NCBI GenBank assembly: GCA_025451215.1
Contig: JANWKU010000003.1
Coordinates: 1 to 64,000 of the forward strand
DNA from: Terriglobales bacterium
GTDB taxonomy: Bacteria; Acidobacteriota; Terriglobia; Terriglobales; Acidobacteriaceae
Length of the DNA stretch: 64,000 nucleotides
Direction of reading: 5' to 3'
Shown here: one piece after another, positions 51,818 to 61,313 of the stretch
Layout of the letters: each line of letters opens with the position of its first letter
How positions within the stretch are numbered: the first letter of the stretch is position 1
Position numbers and translations under genes: made by a program
Notes under the pieces: model-generated
What the model was told of the DNA's origin: nothing
Databases searched by the model: none
What the model saw: only the letters and a program-made list of their open reading frames with translations

Positions 51818-52798
51818 TCATAAACAAAGGGCGGCACCGCCGGCAATTCCTGAATCCGCTCCGTAATGCGCGGGAAGCAGCGCGACTTCGCTGGCGCGCG
51901 GATTCACGCAAAAGCGCGGAAGCTGGGCGCTCATCATAGGAAAAAACGGCAAGAGGGCGGCCGTCGCCCCGCCGCCAAAGATGATGGCTTCGGGATCCAG
52001 CAAATCCACCATATTCCCCAGCCACAGCGTGAGCAAGTCCGCCGTTTCCCGGAGCGTCTCATGGGCAATGGGATCGCCCGCAGCGCTGGCTTGCCCAACC
52101 ATTTGTGTGGTAACGGCCTCAATGTCTCCGTTCGCTAATTGCAAAAGCATGGACTGGCGTGAACTCCCCGCATCAAGAAGTTTGCCGCGCGCGCGTTTCA
52201 CAATGGCGGGACCAGAGGCCAGAATTTCGATGCATCCCGGCTTGCCGCAAGCGCAAATAGGGCCGCGATAATCAACGCTTACGTGGCCGCCCTCGCCGGC
52301 TGCTCCCGTGCGGCCATGATAGATGCGCCCATCGAGAATAATTCCGGTGCCGATACCGGTCCCGACCGTGACATAAACGACATTTTTGTATCCACGGCCC
52401 GCGCCCCATTTGACTTCGGCCAGCGCCGCTGCGTTTGCGTCGTTGTCCACCCTTACCGGAAGGTGGCGCGCGGCAGCGACTTCAGCGGCAAGAGGAAAAT
52501 TTCGCCAGCAGGGAACATTCGGCGGATTGATGATCACGCCCGTCTGTGGGTCGAGCGGGCCAGGAGCGCAGATTCCAATCGCTCGTACTTCCTGATTGCT
52601 CCCTGGATCAGCCATAACAGAATCCATGGCGGCGAGAACGCTGCGCAGACCGGCAGCAGCGTCGGAGCTTGAAACCATCGGAGCGCGCTTCTGGATGACA
52701 ATCGCACCGGAGGCATCCACCAACCCGGCGGCAATCTTGGTGCCGCCGATGTCCACCCCCATGATGTAATCAATGTCCGATTGCGCTTGTTTGGTCAT
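51818..52798 (-). CDS. ROK family sugar kinase
   Basis: A 326-residue ROK-type kinase (glucokinase-like). It has the ATP site (IMGVDIGGTKIAAGLVDASG), VTVGTGIGTGIILDGRIYHG, and the ROK zinc motif: GHVSVDYRGPICACGKPGCI with the His and three Cys ligands, ending in E. The final region AIIFGGGATAALL is also typical. No N-terminal DNA-binding domain is present, so it is a kinase rather than a repressor. ATG 52798 (MTKQAQ) is chosen; the upstream extension to 52903 looks non-coding. Confidence 0.92.
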   Translation of the reverse strand: MTKQAQSDIDYIMGVDIGGTKIAAGLVDASGAIVIQKRAPMVSSSDAAAGLRSVLAAMDSVMADPGSNQEVRAIGICAPGPLDPQTGVIINPPNVPCWRNFPLAAEVAAARHLPVRVDNDANAAALAEVKWGAGRGYKNVVYVTVGTGIGTGIILDGRIYHGRTGAAGEGGHVSVDYRGPICACGKPGCIEILASGPAIVKRARGKLLDAGSSRQSMLLQLANGDIEAVTTQMVGQASAAGDPIAHETLRETADLLTLWLGNMVDLLDPEAIIFGGGATAALLPFFPMMSAQLPRFCVNPRASEVALLPAHYGADSGIAGGAALCL

Positions 52799-53050
52799 GA
52801 AGATTATTTCCGCGGCGTAGAAATCGGGTAAATACCATGCGAGGACACAGCATACATGATGCTTTCGGGTTCGTTGGGATTCGCCAGCCGAAAGCCCAGA
52901 CAAACTCTCCCCAATTCACGGCCTGTCAAGTATTATGGCTGCGCGATTTTTTCTGGATTGCGTCGTACGACAGGCAAACTCAGTCGAAATGTGTTGAACT
53001 ATTGTAGAAAATCGATATTATAGGTAAAGTCCGAACTCGAGGAGACCTCG

Positions 53051-55486
53051 TTGAAATACATAAATCGGTTCTTGGTGTTCATGGCAGTCCTGCTTCTCAC
53101 GCAGCTCCCCCTCACCGCTAGTGATCAGATTCCCAAAGCTGCGTGGCGAATCCCTATTGGACAAGCAGTCGCCAATCCCGGTGGAAACAAGCCCACGAAT
53201 GCCGCGAATATTGACGACGGTTTCTGGCAAGGCGCGCCCGTCGGAGGATTTGGCGCAGGCACCTTCTCACGCTCCTATCGCGGCAATTTTGAACGCTGGC
53301 ATATCAAGGCTGGAATTCATAAGTATCAGAATGTTCCCGCCAATCAGTTTGCCGTTTTCGCGCAACCGGAAGGCGGCGATCCTGTCAGTATGGTTCTTTC
53401 CACGGGCAAGCCGCAGGGCAGCGCACTCTCCAGTTGGAATTGGTCGTATCCGGCGGGCGATGGTGAATATGCGGCTGTTTATCCCAAATCGTGGTTTGCT
53501 TACCAAACCAGCCAGCTTCCGGTAAAGCTTACGCTTGAGCAATTCTCTCCAATCCTGCCGAACAATTACAAAGAGACAAGCTATCCAGTGGCCCTTTACA
53601 ACTGGTATGCGGAGAACCCTTCTGACAAGCCAGTCACCGTCTCCCTTCTTTTCTCGTGGACAAACATGGTGGGCTGGTTTCGCGATCAGGCGCGCGATTT
53701 CAGCGGCGCGCTGAACACGCAAAACAAAAATACCTTTCATGCTCAGCCGATCACCGGCGGAACGATGAGTGGAATTGTTTTTGATCGTCTTCGCAGCGGA
53801 CCGGTTACTGAGGAGTGGGATGGACAGTTCGCCATCGCTACCTTACCCGGATCGGGCGCAGAAGTCAGTTACATTAACGAATTCTTGCCCCAGGGTTCCG
53901 GCGCTGAAGTCTGGAAGCCATTCTCAACTGACGGCAAACTTCCTAACAAAGAGTGGGACCTCGCCAGCAGCGGAGATCAGTTTGCTGGCGCCATCGCGGT
54001 AAAGTTCACTCTCGCCCCTCATGAGAAAAAAATGGTCCCCATGGCGCTCGCATGGGACCTTCCCATTGTTCAATTCGGCAGCGGACGCAAGTGGGTGCGG
54101 CACTACACAAAATTCTTCGGCTCTTCAGGGACCAACGCTTGGAAGATTGCGCGCACCGCCCTGGAAAATGATAAAAGCTGGAGCGACCAGATTGACGCCT
54201 GGCAGAAGCCCTATCTTGAAGATGAGTCCCAGCCGGAGTGGTTCCGCAGCGAGCTTTTCAACGAGATGTACATTCTTGCCGACGGAGGCACGCTCTGGGC
54301 GCACGAAATGAATGGGCCCTCAAATCCGAACCACCCATCCGCCAAGATGGCCGACAGCTTTAGCTATCTCGAGTGCTTTGACTATCTCTATTACGGCACT
54401 TCGGATGTACGCTTCTATGGCTCGTTTCCGCTGATGAAATTCTGGCCGGAAATTGAAAAGCAGGAAATGCGCGAATATACCGACACGATTCCCGAGACGA
54501 ACTCGCAAAATTACGTCTGGTCATGGAAGCTGCAACACGATCACGAACTGGTTCCCATCCAACGCAAGGTGGCAGGAGCCGCGCCGCACGATTTGGGTTC
54601 CCCTACCGAAGATCCTTTCGTAAACGCAAACCAGTACAACTATCAGGATGTTTCCAACTGGCGCGACCTCAACAGCAAATATGTGCTTATGGTCTGGCGC
54701 GACTACGTTTTCAGCGGCGGCAAAGATACTGCCTTTCTGCAATACACGTGGAAGGCCGTGAAGCAGGCGATGGAACATCTCCGCCAGTACGATACCGATG
54801 GCGATGGCCTCATCAAAAACGGAGGCTTCCCCGATCAAACCTACGACAACTGGGTGGCGCGTGGCGAGAGCGCGTATAGCGGCGGTCTTTATCTTGGCGC
54901 TCTTCGCGCCACCGCTGAAATGGCTCGCAAGCTGAACGACCCCGCCATCGCCGCAAGCTATGACGCGCTTTTCAAAAAAGCTCAGGCTGCCTACATCAAA
55001 GATTTGTGGAACGGCACTTACTTCAACTATGACCAGGGCAGCACGTACCATGACAACATCATGGCCGAACAGCTTGCCGGCCAGTGGTATGCCACTCTCA
55101 CCGGATTGGGAGATTTAGTTCCCGAAGAAATGCGCCATTCCGCATTGCAACACGTCTTCGATTACAACGTGATGAAGTTCCAGAACGGCGAAATGGGTGC
55201 TGTCAACGGCATGGGCGCGGATGGAAAAGCCCTCGACGAAAACGAACAGACGCTTGAAGTGTGGACCGGCACAACCTTCGGCGTGGCCTCCGACATGATC
55301 GCGGAGGGCATGCGTGATCAGGGATTCAAAACGGCGAAGGGCGTGTACAACGTCGTATGGAGAGACCGCGGATACTTTTTCCGCACGCCAGAAGCGTACG
55401 ACGCCAGCGGATTGTTCCGCGCCTCCATGTATATGAGGCCGGGAGCAATCTGGTCGATGGAGATTGCACTGGAACCGAAAAAGTAG
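53051..55486 (+). CDS. Exported GH116 beta-glucosidase / glucosylceramidase-like protein
   Basis: An 811-residue secreted enzyme. TTG 53051 is the start: GAGGAGA lies six bases upstream and the first residues form a signal peptide (YINRFLVFMAVLLLTQLPLT). The N-terminal beta domain (GFWQGAPVGGFGAGTFSRSY; FERWHIKAGIHKYQNVPANQ) and a C-terminal (alpha/alpha)6 barrel match GH116 (GBA2 type). NEMYILADGG near residue 405 covers the expected nucleophile region and GLIKNGGFPDQTYDNW near residue 590 the acid/base aspartate. It should release glucose from beta-glucosides, feeding the ROK kinase or the PQQ dehydrogenase encoded nearby. Lipid substrates are possible. Confidence 0.9.
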   Translation: MKYINRFLVFMAVLLLTQLPLTASDQIPKAAWRIPIGQAVANPGGNKPTNAANIDDGFWQGAPVGGFGAGTFSRSYRGNFERWHIKAGIHKYQNVPANQFAVFAQPEGGDPVSMVLSTGKPQGSALSSWNWSYPAGDGEYAAVYPKSWFAYQTSQLPVKLTLEQFSPILPNNYKETSYPVALYNWYAENPSDKPVTVSLLFSWTNMVGWFRDQARDFSGALNTQNKNTFHAQPITGGTMSGIVFDRLRSGPVTEEWDGQFAIATLPGSGAEVSYINEFLPQGSGAEVWKPFSTDGKLPNKEWDLASSGDQFAGAIAVKFTLAPHEKKMVPMALAWDLPIVQFGSGRKWVRHYTKFFGSSGTNAWKIARTALENDKSWSDQIDAWQKPYLEDESQPEWFRSELFNEMYILADGGTLWAHEMNGPSNPNHPSAKMADSFSYLECFDYLYYGTSDVRFYGSFPLMKFWPEIEKQEMREYTDTIPETNSQNYVWSWKLQHDHELVPIQRKVAGAAPHDLGSPTEDPFVNANQYNYQDVSNWRDLNSKYVLMVWRDYVFSGGKDTAFLQYTWKAVKQAMEHLRQYDTDGDGLIKNGGFPDQTYDNWVARGESAYSGGLYLGALRATAEMARKLNDPAIAASYDALFKKAQAAYIKDLWNGTYFNYDQGSTYHDNIMAEQLAGQWYATLTGLGDLVPEEMRHSALQHVFDYNVMKFQNGEMGAVNGMGADGKALDENEQTLEVWTGTTFGVASDMIAEGMRDQGFKTAKGVYNVVWRDRGYFFRTPEAYDASGLFRASMYMRPGAIWSMEIALEPKK

Positions 55487-55511
55487 AGCGGCTTGATGAG
55501 TTCGTGGGATT

Positions 55512-56561
55512 TTACTTTTTGCTCCAGGTCCGGCCGCCGTCCGCGGTGGCCCAGACCTCTTGCTTGCTGGTAACGAATTTGCCTCGCTGCGCGGTGGCGA
55601 ACTCAATGCTGATTACGTCGTCTGAGAGAAGCTTGCCGCTCGTAGCTGGATTCACCTGCATCCAATGTCCGCCTTCATCGGCGGAGTGGTAAAGAGCGCC
55701 GCTCGCGCCGCCAACCCACACGTCCGCCCCCACGGTGGCAATCGAATGAAGCAACGCTGCATTGCCTGGAATTGAAATTTTTTGCCAGCTTGCGCCGGTG
55801 TCTAGCGAGCGGAGCAGAATTCCGTCGGAGTTCAAAGTCCAGCGCGGATAACGGTCGTCAATGTTGCTCGTGGGAACTGAGGTGTTAGGCACCGAGGGCG
55901 CAAACGATTCCCGCATGTCATTAGCAGAAGTTGTGGCATCGTCCCTCGAGGGAGTCCCAGCCTGTTTCGGAGAAGAAGTTGTCTCGGCCATCAGCTCCGG
56001 CGATGCTGGCTGCGTGAATTTATCTTTTTCCATTGCCCCGCTTTGCGGAGTTTTTGGGGCCGGTTGCCGCATGTCGTAAGCCATGACTTGGTGCTGAACA
56101 GCTTCGGCGGTCTTCTTTGAATTCGAACTCCGTCCAGTGCCGGCCTTTGCACTCGTCCCAACTTCCGAAGAGTCCGGCAGGGAAGCAGCCCGCGAATTCT
56201 GGGCGGCAGGTGACTGCTGCTGTATCGCCTCTGCAAGTTCCTTGTGCTGGTTCCGGCCTGAAAGAACGAAAGCCACGACGATCAACAGGCAAGCTGACAC
56301 CATGCTCCACGCAAGGACCGGACGCCATGAGCGTATGTTTCGTAGTTCGACCGCTGGCAATGAGACTGGCGCCTCGGCGAAGGCGGCCACCTGCCGGCAT
56401 TCGGAACATTGTGACAGATGCTCCAGCACCGCTGACCGTTCGGCACGCGGAAGGCTCAGTTCAACAAAGGCCGTGAGCTGATCGGCGTCCGGATGCGGCA
56501 AGGCGGAAACCGATAACGCCTTTTGAAATTGCCATTGCACGATTTTAGGAAGTGGCTTCAT
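55512..56561 (-). CDS. Anti-sigma factor with zinc-finger N terminus and YCF48-like C terminus
   Basis: A 349-residue membrane protein. The N terminus has a zf-HC2 anti-sigma motif (LEHLSQCSECRQVAAF), a single membrane helix is near residues 83-101 (VLAWSMVSACLLIVVAFVLS), and a polar linker follows. The periplasmic C-terminal part (about 235-349) has repeats of the YCF48/BNR kind: SDGILLRSLDTGASWQKISI, SGALYHSADEGGHWMQVNPA and EVWATADGGRTWSK. It follows the sigma factor gene on the same strand, so the two probably form a sensing pair. What the outer domain binds is unknown. Confidence 0.82.
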   Translation of the reverse strand: MKPLPKIVQWQFQKALSVSALPHPDADQLTAFVELSLPRAERSAVLEHLSQCSECRQVAAFAEAPVSLPAVELRNIRSWRPVLAWSMVSACLLIVVAFVLSGRNQHKELAEAIQQQSPAAQNSRAASLPDSSEVGTSAKAGTGRSSNSKKTAEAVQHQVMAYDMRQPAPKTPQSGAMEKDKFTQPASPELMAETTSSPKQAGTPSRDDATTSANDMRESFAPSVPNTSVPTSNIDDRYPRWTLNSDGILLRSLDTGASWQKISIPGNAALLHSIATVGADVWVGGASGALYHSADEGGHWMQVNPATSGKLLSDDVISIEFATAQRGKFVTSKQEVWATADGGRTWSKK

Positions 56562-56632
56562 TCGGTATTTCTCAGGAATCTTTCCTTGCCATGGCTCATT
56601 TCTTGTAATGCTATGTCGTCCCAGGATTCACC

Positions 56633-57547
56633 TTACGCGGGGCCTTCGCTGGTACGCGCTTTCACTTCCTGTTCTTGGAACGCTTGTCTTTCATTTTCTT
56701 GCACATGAGCAGGCGCCAAATGTTCACGAATATTCACGCTCAACTCGCGGACATCCACTTCCAGCGCCTCTTTGGCCTGCTGCCGGCTCATGCCGCGCCG
56801 CACCATTTCCACGACCATCTGCTTTCGCAGCGACTTCGCCAGTTTGTCCATCTTGCGGCTTATGGTGGACTCATGCACTCCGAGAGTGCGTGCGATCTCC
56901 GCGAGCGTGCGTTCATCCAGAAAATAGGAAGCAAGCACAAACCGGTCTTCCGCGGCCAAAGCCGTGAGCGCCGCGCCCACGGCGGCTTCCAGTCGGGGAT
57001 CAATGCCCAGCGAACGCTCCGATTCCACCGCCGCAAATTGAACGCCCTCTTCGTTTTCCTCGTCCAGGCTTACCAGCCGCCGCTGCTTCCGGTAACGGTT
57101 CACAAATTCCTGCGCCATCACGGTGCGAAGCCAGCCCTCAAGCGATCCGCGCCCCGCATAAGACGCCAGTTTGCAGACGCGCTCGCCGTCCCGCCGGCTC
57201 ATTCCGTAGAGGTCGGCATACACGCTGTCGGCCAGGTCGCGCGCGGCAGAGCTTTCTTTGGCGATGTGCAGCGCCATGTCGTAAAGTTTTTCGCGATAGC
57301 GCGATAGGAACGCATTCCAGGCGGCTTCATCTCCGGCGGCACAGGCGCGGGCCAGCGCCAACTCTTCAACGCGAAGGGTTTTATAGAAAGCGCAAACATC
57401 TGCGGTGCTTGAGCCGGCCGGCAAATACTTGGCGGCAACAGCTTCTAAGATGGTTTGGAATCGCTCATCGTCCAGCCCGAATTTCTCCCCGCCGCTTGCC
57501 GAGTGCAGTTCACGCACCAAGGCCTGCAAAGCATCCGGCGAATTCAT
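56633..57547 (-). CDS. Sigma-70 family (ECF-like) sigma factor
   Basis: A protein of about 304 residues. Region 2 (ALARACAAGDEAAWNAFLSR ... RDLADSVYADLYG; GRGSLEGWLRTVMAQEFVNR) and region 4 (LASYFLDERTLAEIARTLGV followed by HESTISRKMDKLAKSLRKQM) are clear. It is longer than simple ECF factors, with extra N- and C-terminal stretches. ATG 57547 is preferred over an upstream TTG at 57571. The anti-sigma gene lies 71 bases downstream. Confidence 0.85.
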   Translation of the reverse strand: MNSPDALQALVRELHSASGGEKFGLDDERFQTILEAVAAKYLPAGSSTADVCAFYKTLRVEELALARACAAGDEAAWNAFLSRYREKLYDMALHIAKESSAARDLADSVYADLYGMSRRDGERVCKLASYAGRGSLEGWLRTVMAQEFVNRYRKQRRLVSLDEENEEGVQFAAVESERSLGIDPRLEAAVGAALTALAAEDRFVLASYFLDERTLAEIARTLGVHESTISRKMDKLAKSLRKQMVVEMVRRGMSRQQAKEALEVDVRELSVNIREHLAPAHVQENERQAFQEQEVKARTSEGPA

Positions 57548-57680
57548 GGACGATGATTTTTTCACAATCAAACTCTAATCAAAATCCTACCAATTTTTGG
57601 AAGCCCCGAAGTTGGCTTTTTTCCCGGCCCCTGTACTACTCCGCACAATACCCCACTGCAAGCGCGCCGGAAAACGAAAT

Positions 57681-58046
57681 TCAGTTCTGTACCACGATCT
57701 CAAGGAACACATTCTTCTTGCTCCAAAAAGGCGAAATGCGCATCAGCCAGTACTTTTCCTTCAACGTCTTTCGCGCTTCGGGCCATGCCTCGGAGGGAAG
57801 TATGCGGCCCTGCGCCTCGAATTCTGGCCCGGTAACTTTTCCGCGGATCGTGCAGGGTGCAACCCGCACCCTGGAATTATTGCGGATGCGCTTGTATTTT
57901 CCCGAGTCATCGCGGCTCATCACGTATAGCTTCCCATCTTTTTCTCCAAACCACACCGGTGTCGGTACCGCAACCCCGGTTTTCCGGAAAGTTATTAGTG
58001 AAATATACTTTTGTCCAGAGATTGCCGAAGGAACAGAAGTCGTCAT
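57681..58046 (-). CDS. PPOX-class (pyridoxamine oxidase-like) flavin/F420 fold protein
   Basis: A 121-residue split-barrel protein. GQKYISLITFRKTGVAVPTP, VWFGEKDGKLYVMSRDDSGK and YKRIRNNSRVRVAPCTIRGK match the PPOX class F420-dependent oxidoreductase family. The size is typical. Cofactor (F420, FMN or heme) cannot be read from the sequence. It stands alone, divergent from the P-loop kinase gene. ATG 58046 is the start; a TTG 21 bases earlier is possible. Confidence 0.82.
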   Translation of the reverse strand: MTTSVPSAISGQKYISLITFRKTGVAVPTPVWFGEKDGKLYVMSRDDSGKYKRIRNNSRVRVAPCTIRGKVTGPEFEAQGRILPSEAWPEARKTLKEKYWLMRISPFWSKKNVFLEIVVQN

Positions 58047-58134
58047 AATGTTATTGTAGCTGTGCAAGATCGGGTGCCATTGAACAATAGGACCACGGTT
58101 CTAGTATCCATTCCGATATGTCATAAGGCTAATC

Positions 58135-58992
58135 ATGCGCAAATGGGTAAGTGATCGTCTAAAACGACGCAAGAAAAAAACCGAAGAAAAGCCGGAATCC
58201 GCCGAAGCTCCCTTGCAGCCCGCATACTTCGAAGAAGCTGCTCCGGAAGCGTCCTCCCCGGAAGCGTCCCGGCCAGCTGCGGTTTCGCAAGTTTCTCAAC
58301 CCGAAGCGGCCGAACATGCCGAAGCCCCAGCGCCAGCGGAACGGCCCCAATTCTCGCGTTCCACCGGCAACGCTCCCGTGCGCGGAAAGCGCCGACGAGG
58401 CCGCTCGAATCGTGGCCGTAGCCAATCGCGAAACGCCGTTCCACGTGAGGCCGTCGCTCAAAATTCCAGCGAGCCCGCTGCCGAACTGGAAGCCGCGAAA
58501 ACCGTCTCTGCCATGCCTCGACCTCCCAAGGGAGTGGTTGTGCTGGCCATCGGTTTACCGGGCTCAGGAAAAAGTTCCTGGTTCAAGCGGCATAACATCA
58601 CTCCGCTCTCCAGCGACATGCTGCGCGCGCTATTGTTCGACGATCCCACCGAGCAACGCTTCCAGGACCTGATTTTTTCCAATCTGCGCTCCATGCTCAA
58701 GGCTCGTTTAATCGCGCATCGTCCCATGAACTATGTGGACACAACCAATCTCACGCCGCACGACCGTCACAGCTGGATCAAACTGGCAAAAGATTTTGGA
58801 TTCGAAGTGCAGGCGGTCTTTTTTGAGGTGCCGCTAGAAGTTTGCCTGGAACGCAATCAGAAGCGCGAACGCGTTGTCCCGGAAGAAATCATGCGCCGCT
58901 TTGCTGAAAAGCTGAAACCGCCCAGCTTTGAAGAAGGATTCTCCAAGATCACTGTGGTCCGGGTGAAGCAGAAAGAAGCGTCGGCGTCCTAA
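58135..58992 (+). CDS. P-loop kinase (AAA_33 / polynucleotide kinase-like) with long disordered N terminus
   Basis: A 285-residue protein in two halves. Residues 1-135 are low-complexity, rich in Ala, Pro, Glu and Ser, with a basic patch (GKRRRGRSNRGRSQSRNAVP) that may bind nucleic acid. The C-terminal half is a P-loop kinase: Walker A GLPGSGKSSW near residue 143, then LSSDMLRALLFDDPTEQRFQ, DTTNLTPHDRHSWIKLAKDF and VPLEVCLERNQKRERVVPEE, the pattern of Zeta-toxin/PNKP-type small kinases. The actual substrate is unknown; RNA or a small molecule are both possible. Confidence 0.8.
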   Translation: MRKWVSDRLKRRKKKTEEKPESAEAPLQPAYFEEAAPEASSPEASRPAAVSQVSQPEAAEHAEAPAPAERPQFSRSTGNAPVRGKRRRGRSNRGRSQSRNAVPREAVAQNSSEPAAELEAAKTVSAMPRPPKGVVVLAIGLPGSGKSSWFKRHNITPLSSDMLRALLFDDPTEQRFQDLIFSNLRSMLKARLIAHRPMNYVDTTNLTPHDRHSWIKLAKDFGFEVQAVFFEVPLEVCLERNQKRERVVPEEIMRRFAEKLKPPSFEEGFSKITVVRVKQKEASAS

Positions 58993-59081
58993 CTTGCGAT
59001 AGTTGACCACCCGTGAGGGCGGCCCATAAAATCGAAGCGGCGGCTTAGTTTGCGCAAATCTTGGCCGTCCAACCACGTCAC

Positions 59082-59155
59082 TGCCCCCTCGTTCAACGGC
59101 AGGACACCTGCCTCTGGAGCAGGTTATCGGGGTTCGAATCCCTGGGGGGCAGCCA
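59082..59155 (+). tRNA. tRNA-Gln (anticodon CUG)
   Basis: A complete cloverleaf: acceptor TGCCCCC (59082-59088) pairs with GGGGGCA (59145-59151); a D arm follows; the anticodon arm CCTGC-CTCTGGA-GCAGG holds CTG, reading the glutamine codon CAG; and the T arm has the loop TTCGAAT. CCA (59153-59155) is encoded after the discriminator G59152. The gene lies between the P-loop kinase and the phosphatase gene. Confidence 0.95.
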
Positions 59156-59176
59156 ATTTCTCCATCGTCGGCGCCA

Positions 59177-60400
59177 ATGGCTACAACATCTCCACCAATC
59201 GTTCCGTCCACGCGGCCGCGGTTCAAGGAACAGATCAAAAGCTTCTGGCAGCGCGTCACTGAAGGCCGCGAACTCAGCCAATTGTGGCTGCAATTTCGCG
59301 CCGAAGCTCGCACCAGCTACCGTCTCTACCAGCGCGATTTTGACGCGCGTTCCCCGCGCGACACTCGAAAAGACAATTTTTTCCATACCGCACAGGAGTT
59401 TGCCTGGGCCTTGCTGGACAAGTTGACGCCCGCCCGGCGCGTGCTGCTTCTGCTGGGCATCGTCCTCGTGATTTTTCCCGTACTTCACTTCAGCTACCAC
59501 GATCATAGTGGCTTGAAAACAGTTGCTCTGGACATCCATTTTTATGGCGTCATCGCAATCTTCGTATTGCTTTTACTGGAGATTGCTGACCGCGTGGTCA
59601 TGAAGCGTGATCTCGAAATCGCGCGCGACATTCAAAGCTGGCTGCTGCCGCCTACTCCGCCCGAAATTCCCGGACTCCGCATCGCCTTCGCCACCCGTCC
59701 CGCGAACACCGTCGCCGGCGATTATTACGACATTTTTCCACGGCCCTCTTCTATTCAATCGTCCGCGCCATCATCCGAGGCCGCGTCCGGCTCCGAAGCC
59801 GCAGAAAGAAGCTTCCTCTTCGTAGTCGCCGACGTGGCAGGGAAGAGCATTCCCGCCGCGCTCCTCATGGCCACCATGCAAGCCAGCCTGCGGACTCTAT
59901 CGGCAACGTCCTCCACGTTGCGCGATCTCGCGCAGGGCTTGAACCACTACGCCTGCTCGAACAGTCAGGGAGGTCTTCGCTATACCACGGCGTTTCTCGC
60001 CGAATTCGATCCCGCCAGCCGGGCTTTCACCTACATCAATGCAGGACACAACAATCCAGTCCTGCGCCGCGCCTCGGGTGAAGTGGAACGCTTCATCGCC
60101 GGCGGTCTGCCGCTGGGTATTCGCGACGAAGCCGCATATGAGTCAGGCAGCGCAGTCCTGCAACCCGGCGATTGGCTGCTGATTTTTACCGACGGATTAG
60201 TGGAAGCAACCAACGATAGCGATCAGGAGTATGACGAAACTCGCATGCTGAATGTCTTAAACGCCGGAACCAATGCCACCCCAAACGAACTCCTGCATCG
60301 CATGATGGCTGACCTCGACATCTTCGTAGGAGCCACTCCACAACATGACGACGTGACCTGTATGCTCATCAAAGTTGAGGCGCACTGCGGGCGTGAGTGA
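59177..60400 (+). CDS. Membrane-bound PP2C-type (SpoIIE/RsbU-like) phosphatase
   Basis: A 407-residue protein. Two hydrophobic segments near residues 85-105 and 120-140 (RVLLLLGIVLVIFPVLHF; FYGVIAIFVLLLLEIADRVV) are followed by a linker helix and a PPM/SpoIIE domain: LEIARDIQSWLLPPTPPEIP, NTVAGDYYDIF (metal aspartates), FVVADVAGKSIPAALLMATM, YINAGHNNPVLRRASGE, DWLLIFTDGLVEATNDSDQE and QHDDVTCMLIKV. It should dephosphorylate a serine/threonine on a partner such as an anti-sigma antagonist. The partner is not encoded nearby. Confidence 0.9.
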   Translation: MATTSPPIVPSTRPRFKEQIKSFWQRVTEGRELSQLWLQFRAEARTSYRLYQRDFDARSPRDTRKDNFFHTAQEFAWALLDKLTPARRVLLLLGIVLVIFPVLHFSYHDHSGLKTVALDIHFYGVIAIFVLLLLEIADRVVMKRDLEIARDIQSWLLPPTPPEIPGLRIAFATRPANTVAGDYYDIFPRPSSIQSSAPSSEAASGSEAAERSFLFVVADVAGKSIPAALLMATMQASLRTLSATSSTLRDLAQGLNHYACSNSQGGLRYTTAFLAEFDPASRAFTYINAGHNNPVLRRASGEVERFIAGGLPLGIRDEAAYESGSAVLQPGDWLLIFTDGLVEATNDSDQEYDETRMLNVLNAGTNATPNELLHRMMADLDIFVGATPQHDDVTCMLIKVEAHCGRE

Positions 60401-60712
60401 ATCGGAAACGCGCAGTCAAAATCCTGAGCGCAGGTGAAGGATCTGAAAGCTGTTCTATGGTCCGAAAGTCAGCTTCATTCGCGCCAGCCGTACTGCTTTG
60501 AAATTGGCGACAAAGACCTATTCGCATTCGCCGGATTGTCGATACATGCGAAAACCACAAAGAAAAACGATTGAGAGTTGCACGATTCCGTACCATGCCG
60601 CCACACAGCTTTTTCCTCTAAGCTCAACGCGGCCTTGAATGTCCCCCCTGAGATATCTGACAGTTGCGCTTTAAATAAGCGAATGCGATTTTTCGGTTTA
60701 AGAAGGTGTCCT
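60401..60712. other. Intergenic stretch without supported gene
   Basis: The 312 bases between the phosphatase and the IPT/TIG lipoprotein gene hold open frames on both strands (including one over 150 codons on the minus strand covering 60475-60954) but none shows a recognisable domain or ribosome site. I see no RNA gene or repeat here. Confidence 0.5.
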
Positions 60713-61072
60713 ATGCGTTTCGCGTTCATCCTTGTGGTATTGGTTGTGGCCGGATGTGGCGCTGGCAATAACGCCCATCCCACCATGCTGACTGGTAGTG
60801 GCGTTTCCTCACCTGCTTTGACAACCCTCACACCCAACAATGCTCCGGTTGATAGTCCGACCTTCACTTTGACGATAAACGGGAGCAATTTTGGATTGGA
60901 TGCAACCGTCTTTTGGAATGGAGCCCCGGCGAAGACCATTCTTGTGACTTCCAACCAATTGATGGCTCAGATCACGGATACGGACATGCAAATGACGGGG
61001 ATGATCCCGGTTTTCGTCCGAACCGGCGGGCAGAATTCAAATACCGTCAGGTTCGACGTCTCGATTCAGTGA
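60713..61072 (+). CDS. IPT/TIG-domain lipoprotein
   Basis: A 119-residue protein with a lipoprotein signal (FAFILVVLVVAGCGAGNN, lipobox VAGC) and one IPT/TIG immunoglobulin-like domain (LTTLTPNNAPVDSPTFTLTI, NGSNFGLDATVFWNGAPAKT, MIPVFVRTGGQNSNTVRFDV). Such domains occur on surface proteins and bind partners or give spacing. ATG 60713 with AAGGTG upstream is chosen. Function unknown. Confidence 0.83.
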   Translation: MRFAFILVVLVVAGCGAGNNAHPTMLTGSGVSSPALTTLTPNNAPVDSPTFTLTINGSNFGLDATVFWNGAPAKTILVTSNQLMAQITDTDMQMTGMIPVFVRTGGQNSNTVRFDVSIQ

Positions 61073-61313
61073 CCTGCTTTGTTGGGGCGACAAATCACCT
61101 GCGAAGCCACGTTGCCGGAACCGCTTGATTATTGGTAGAAAGCTAAGAGTCATTTACTTCATCAGGCCACGGAAAACATTTGCACAGATGTTCAATATCT
61201 TGTAATTCAAGCAAACAGGACACCTGTTGCATGGTTTATGACGGATGGCGAAAGATTCCGGCCTTCGATTTTCGAACGAAGACAAATTCATTTTATATTT
61301 CATCTGCTTTGGG

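Noticed and set aside
60475-60954. 159-codon minus-strand open frame
   Set aside because: It runs through the IPT/TIG lipoprotein gene on the opposite strand and shows no recognisable domain or ribosome site.
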